In this document: positions 58,853 through 64,000 of the stretch, piece after piece | How positions within the stretch are numbered: position 1 is the stretch's first letter | Layout of the letters: each line of letters starts with the position of its first letter | Assembly (NCBI RefSeq): GCF_019399895.1 | Contig: NC_091864.1 | Location: 13,184,001 to 13,248,000 of the forward strand | Origin: Cardiocondyla obscurior | Taxonomy: Eukaryota > Arthropoda > Insecta > Hymenoptera > Formicidae | Direction of reading: 5' to 3' | DNA length: 64,000 nt | The notes under the pieces: generated by a model | Seen by the model: only the letters and a program-made list of their open reading frames with translations | Database searches by the model: none | What the model was told of the DNA's origin: nothing | Program-made: the position numbers and the translations under genes

Positions 58853-61800
58853 GTAAGTCGCATGATTTTTTTTTTGTAATTTGTAATTAGGGTTTTAAAA
58901 TTTTCTCTGCTCCAGTGCATTACTCAATATAAACGAAGTAAAAATTTCATGCAGCATATACGCATCTGTAAATATCAGTAGCGATGGTTACGCTGCGCAT
59001 ATTATTTTACGTCATAAAACAAGTTCTCCTTTTCCTCTTTCGTTAATACATTGAGCGCTCGGTATGTTTCGCGTGATTGATGTATTATTCAAATTAACAA
59101 TCGTGAAATTCTTCGGCGTCAAAAGGGGAAATCCGCTCGGAAATCCCTAACCGCGGAGTCGAATCGTCGATATTTTCCCCGCTCGAAATACCGCGCGAAG
59201 TTCCGCAATGCAGTACAAAAAGCAACCGATTCCAATCGCCGACTGTTAATCGGGTTTTTCGTGTTGCAGCCGGCACGACGAGCGTGGCCGGCAAAAAAAA
59301 AAAAAGGGCTTAAAAACTGTAGGACGGGTCAGAGCGCGCTTGAAAGGGATGAGTTTGTTAACCCCGACAGTGCTCTTTCTTCTCTGCCTGAAAGTTCGAG
59401 GCGAAGGAACTCCGACGGGGCGAGAAGCTTCAGGTGTTTGCTAATGGCTCGCGGCGCTGAAACCAATCATTCGTCGAGAGCCGTCTTTCTCCATTTCCCG
59501 TTTGTTCAAACGTGACGTATTTTTTATCAGTCTCGTCGTTTGCTTGGCTTACGTTTCCATATTAAACCGTGAAAAAAAAAAAATATCCGCCGGTAAGCAT
59601 CGCCGGGTCCAAATATTTTAGTTTAACGTCAAACGTCGACTAGCTGCTATTAATTTCTTTTATAATTTAAGAAAAGACGTGACGCAAAGAAATTTAATTT
59701 AAAATTTTCACGCAAAAATCTCGGCTTTTTCGCGCCGTGCAAGCTAAAAGTTGTTTTCGATTGAACAATAAATGACAATGAATAATGCTTTAAGCCGCGA
59801 TCGCCAAATTGGAACGGAAGTGTCTTTGAAGTTTAATTGCAAAATAAATTATAAATTAAAATAAACAACTTTCGTCTTGGTGAATCACGCTTCATTTACG
59901 GTATAATTAAATCGTAGAAATTGAGTTTCCGAAAAGGTTTTCTTTTGATTTTCTTCAAGGCAAAACTCCCCGTTTCTCAAGGCAAAGTAGCAGCTGTAGT
60001 CTAGAGTGACGATCGAAATGCAAAAAACTTAGGTACCCTAAAGCCATATCTCTACTATTTTGTCGTTGCGCCGTTCTTAATGTAACTGACACAGCGAAGA
60101 CGTACAAAGAATCGTCTTTATACATTGGCACAAAGGGCTTTTATCCCCTTCATGTTTCGCTTGTGATCGTTTTTTTAAAGTATCGTTTAAAGTCCAGCTA
60201 TGTCACAGAGATAAAGTCCGACTAAAAATCAAATCGGTTGCATTAACAAAAAGCACTATAAACAAAGAAGTAAGAAAGGGAGAGAGAAAGATGAAGAGAG
60301 GACGAAGTAGATTTGTTTGTTTAGCTCTTCAAGACAAACGCGACGGTCGCTCAAATGTATTTGTTAGCTACGGGTGCAATCCGTTTGAAGAGATTACGGG
60401 ACGAAGAACGCGGAGAATGTTGTCGAGGCGTCTGCTTTTCGCGAAAGTAACGCAACACTCCTCGTTGAAATCCAAGTAGCTTATGTTCCCGGCCTCTCAG
60501 CCTGTTCCGTCGCGTGGAGAACTTGAACGGAGCAATGTATCTTTGGATTCAGGACGTGCCCCGTCGAAAAAGACAGAGACAAAGAGAGAGAAAGAGAGAG
60601 GGGGGAGAGGGGAAGGTACGCAAAAAATTTTTCCTACATAATCTGCAAAAAAGTTAAGAGAAAAGTTTTCATTTAAGAATGTGGGCTGCCTTTGACTGTT
60701 CCCACTCACGTTTCTTTAGGTGGCGGGAGTTTGTTACGTTAGTAACTTGTTGGACAGGTCATTTTTTTGATTAAGTATCACACGTGTTCTCCCGCGAAAA
60801 ATCCATTAGGTGTAAATTAAACTCATTATCCGCAGGTTCATAAAAATCGTTTTATTCCGATATTAATCGCGACGAGTTATTTAATAACATCGTGGTTGTG
60901 GAAAACCGCTGTCGTTTGAAAGATATCAATTAACTTTTCCAATATAATAGCGTATCTATCGAATAAATTGAATACCAATTGTCATCGGTATTATCGGGAA
61001 ACACTTTCGAGAGATTAAAAGCGTAAATTTTGACTTTAAAACAATATGTAGCGATACAATTTTTACAAAGGCGAGAACGCGAAGTGAAAAGAATTAAAAG
61101 TTGAAATTTAAGTAAAATCAAATATCATCAAATAACATTTAATGAAAACATTAAAGAATTTAAATATAGAAAACCTACGTGGTAGAAATTTAAATAATTA
61201 CAAAAAACGTATTTTAATTAATCGTAATGTAGCATCTTAAATAAAAATAAAGAAAAAAAAATTAAATAGTTTGCCGTTGTTTTTCCACGACGTTGTTCTC
61301 GAACATACGAAAGTGGAACGTCTTCGATCTATCGAAAGGCGCGGGCACGTCTTCTCTTTCCCGTTTTTTACCTTTTATTGCATCGAGTTACTGTACTGGA
61401 AAGTTACATCGAATTACACCGCAGCACATCTTTCCTCAAGTGAAAGGTATTAAATATTGAGTCGCAAACAATTATTTTCTAAGCACAGCTTTGCAATCGA
61501 TATCAACGAGAAATAGCTAGACACATGCTTTAGGCAACAGGATTATAATTTATTAGAATAAATTCAACCTATTTAAAAAAAAAAAAATTGATTACTTGTT
61601 TTTACATACTTGTACTTAACTTTTCCAGAAAAGTTTGTTGTAAAATTTATTTTTAATTATAAATCGTTATAAAAATTAATAACGTTCGGAAAATTTGTCA
61701 AGTAACTTCAACACGTGCACGTGTTTTTAATACAAATGGAGAGGTGCGCTTGTAGCTACGATCGCTAAGAGCGAAGGAATTAAAGGTGGGATTGCAAATC

Positions 61801-64000
61801 CGACGTTTTTAGAGAATAAAATCCATGAAGGAATGGAAGTAATTATAAATGTCAACACAAAATGGTATCATCGCGAAACGGGGACGGTTTAAAGCGCTTC
61901 ATTAACAAGAATGGATGAGAAGAATGAGAAATCTCCCAGTAAAACCGTAAAACAAAGCACGGGCCTTTACTTATACTATTTTGTAAACTCGCGAAAGCTG
62001 CGGTCGGGCGAGTTTTGCAGGAGTTTTACGGTTCGACGAGTTGAGAAGCAATAGCAGGCCGTTTTAAAAGGAGAGTACGAGCGTAAAGTAAAATGGAAGA
62101 AGGTAGATTAATTCTTCCGTTTAAGTAACGCCCGCAAATGTTTACGGCTTCTGAATTCTTAATGTATTTGAAACTAATTGCCAATACCACGTGGTAAAGA
62201 AAGCATTTTATACATACATCTTTTTAGCGAATATTCGAGTTATTTCACATTTCTTTTGTGATTAACAAGACAAAACGGGGCTGCAAAGCAACAAGTTTAT
62301 AAAAAACCTGAGTTGCTTTATCTTTAATTAATGAGATTACGCGAAGTATATCGGCGGGTGGGCAACAAATATTACACGAAAATATATATGTCGTACGTTC
62401 GTGATGAACATTGTCATAAATTTTCGCAGGGAATAGGCCGTTGCCTGTTCACCCTCCTTGCACTCTAACTCTCGTATCCGTCGTATGTCCGCGCATCTAT
62501 CAACGATTTAAGGGTCGTTACTAACCGTAAGCGAACCGTAGCCTATTACGATGCAGATTCGGGCTCGCTTGCAACTAAAGTGACTGGGATTCACTGATGA
62601 AAATTTTGTGGCGACACGCGTCGGCAATTTTAAACGCGCGTATATCCATCATTAAAGAGGAGATGTTCGTTTTCGTTTTCAACGGCCTAATATTCCCAAT
62701 GTTAACCGAATGCGTAAAGGGGAGAGACGCGGTAACAATGTTTCATCGTTTATTAAACGGCGAAATATTCGGTCTTCTATTCAGCGCGCATTAACTCGAC
62801 AACGTGGAGCGGGAGTAGTTAGAATCGTCCCGTGAATCGAGATGGGAGATGTTACGAGTAAGATGTTTCAACATTGCATCTATTCAAGGAGCATTAACTC
62901 GATATCGCGGAACAAGAACAGCCAATGTCATCGTGCGACTCGAGAGCGATGAGAGGAATGTTAGGTGCACAAGATGTTCCGCCAGTCGCGCTCATTTATC
63001 GAGTATTAGCTAAAATGTCCTGTGACTTCGCGGCATTATGGGGGATGGGGAAACGCTTGGCGGCAAGATGTTTCGGTTTCATTCATGGGGGAATTAACTT
63101 GATTCCCCGGCACGAAAACGAGCTGCAACTGAAAGAGAAACGCCCCCCGCGAACGTAGAACAGAATGTAAAAGCTGGAACGCGGAACTTCCACCGTGCAA
63201 CGGTAGTTTCCGCGTAAACGTTGGCGCCTCTAATAGACATTTAGAAACGGAAAGTTATTCAACGAATTTACGTAATAAACTCTCATGGAAATCGTATCTA
63301 TTCGTCGCTATGGCCCGCCGCGCCTCGTGATATTTCGCGCGATCAACTTCGGGCGCTTATGTCGTTCTTCTCTCCGCGACCTCGAAGATAAAGTACCGAA
63401 GGGAAGTTAAGCTCCTTATCGCGCGGGCCAGCAAACGCCGGTCGCAACCGGACCGATCCCCCGCACGGTCCGGCGAATCCGAGATTCTTTTCCAGGCAAC
63501 GATTTTGCGAATGGATTCGACCGTATTCATCTCCATCGCGACAGCGATCGTTTTAACCGCGCGAGAATGGAACGGCGCCGTCCGCAAACAGAGGACGGGG
63601 GCGGTTGCTTTTAAGTAAGTGGAATACCCGTGGATGCCTAAACTTCCGGAGCGTTTGTCGAATAGAAACGTCCGCCGAAACTTTTCCAATTTCTTGCGTC
63701 AAAGGGAATATCCGATAAACACGGCCTCTCCGCCGTAATTAAAAGTACGCAAAGCCGCGGAGCTTCGAAGGCGAGCCGTGCGAAACCGCGGATCTACTTA
63801 ATCCCGCAGATCGACAGAGACGCGAGAATCCGCAACATGGTTTCTTCGAGTTGCGAAACGAATCCCTTGTTGCTGTACGATTGAACAACTTTCCCACGAA
63901 CTGTGTCACCAGATCGGGTCGGAAAGTAGCAAAACGCTTATGTAAAGATTTCTAATATTTAAATTAAATCTGTATTCAATTACTCATTTTACATTTTACT

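Larger units (their letters stand above)
56557..64000 (-). other. Probable dpr 5' intron and upstream sequence
   Basis: The exon at 56556 starts inside a codon, so the transcript continues upstream. No exon with a signal peptide and a phase-1 donor could be identified here; the only hydrophobic start (61121) was rejected. The region holds the plus-strand exon-like copy (58399-58852), the microRNA-like hairpin (58025-58087), G-rich runs and degenerate repeats near 62.7-63.1 kb. Confidence 0.6.

Noticed and set aside
60930..61121. Minus-strand start MILLKFQLLILFTSRS resembling a signal peptide for dpr
   Set aside because: AT-rich sequence yields such peptides by chance, and the only nearby donor (GTAAAAATTG) is poor and not tied to the required phase.

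Overview
The window looks like nuclear DNA of an insect, most likely a hymenopteran such as an ant or wasp. It is AT-rich, with many A/T homopolymers, frequent CpG and GC-richer islands. Genes are split by long introns, and the one gene that can be named is an arthropod neuronal cell-surface gene. No bacterial-style operon, rRNA, tRNA or CRISPR array was seen. Most of the window is intronic or intergenic. The species call is inference.

The main gene lies on the minus strand, 56556 down to 32425. Five exons splice in perfect phase into a Dpr-family protein of the dpr4/dpr1/dpr5 type (two immunoglobulin domains), ending in a hydrophobic tail typical of a GPI anchor signal. The last coding exon is separated from the rest by a 19.0 kb intron. 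The exon or exons with the start codon and signal peptide were not found and probably lie beyond 64000.

Downstream on the same strand, three small exons (31832-31773, 26797-26688, 26453-26272) join in phase, have good splice sites and end in a stop codon. They encode an unrecognised, basic and then acidic C-terminal region. They may be the 3' end of a separate gene. They could also be an alternative tail of the dpr transcript, because a weak splice donor overlaps the dpr stop codon in the matching phase.

On the plus strand there is a family of exon-like, apparently non-coding sequences. Two tandem units of about 0.92 and 0.86 kb (16191-17966) contain conserved splice sites, a CRE palindrome and a conserved 16-base hairpin core. 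A diverged copy sits 41 kb away at 58399-58852, upstream of the known dpr exons. A short partner exon occurs three times (18308, 53945, 58812). This is the best candidate here for something undescribed: a duplicated, spliced non-coding RNA family on the strand opposite dpr.

Other items are two MITE-like elements (2491-2785 and 31284-31577), a microRNA-like hairpin (58025-58087), twin perfect palindromes just upstream of the last dpr exon (32742-32780), G-quadruplex-like runs and ordinary microsatellites. The first 16 kb and the 18.4-26 kb stretch hold no gene that can be supported.
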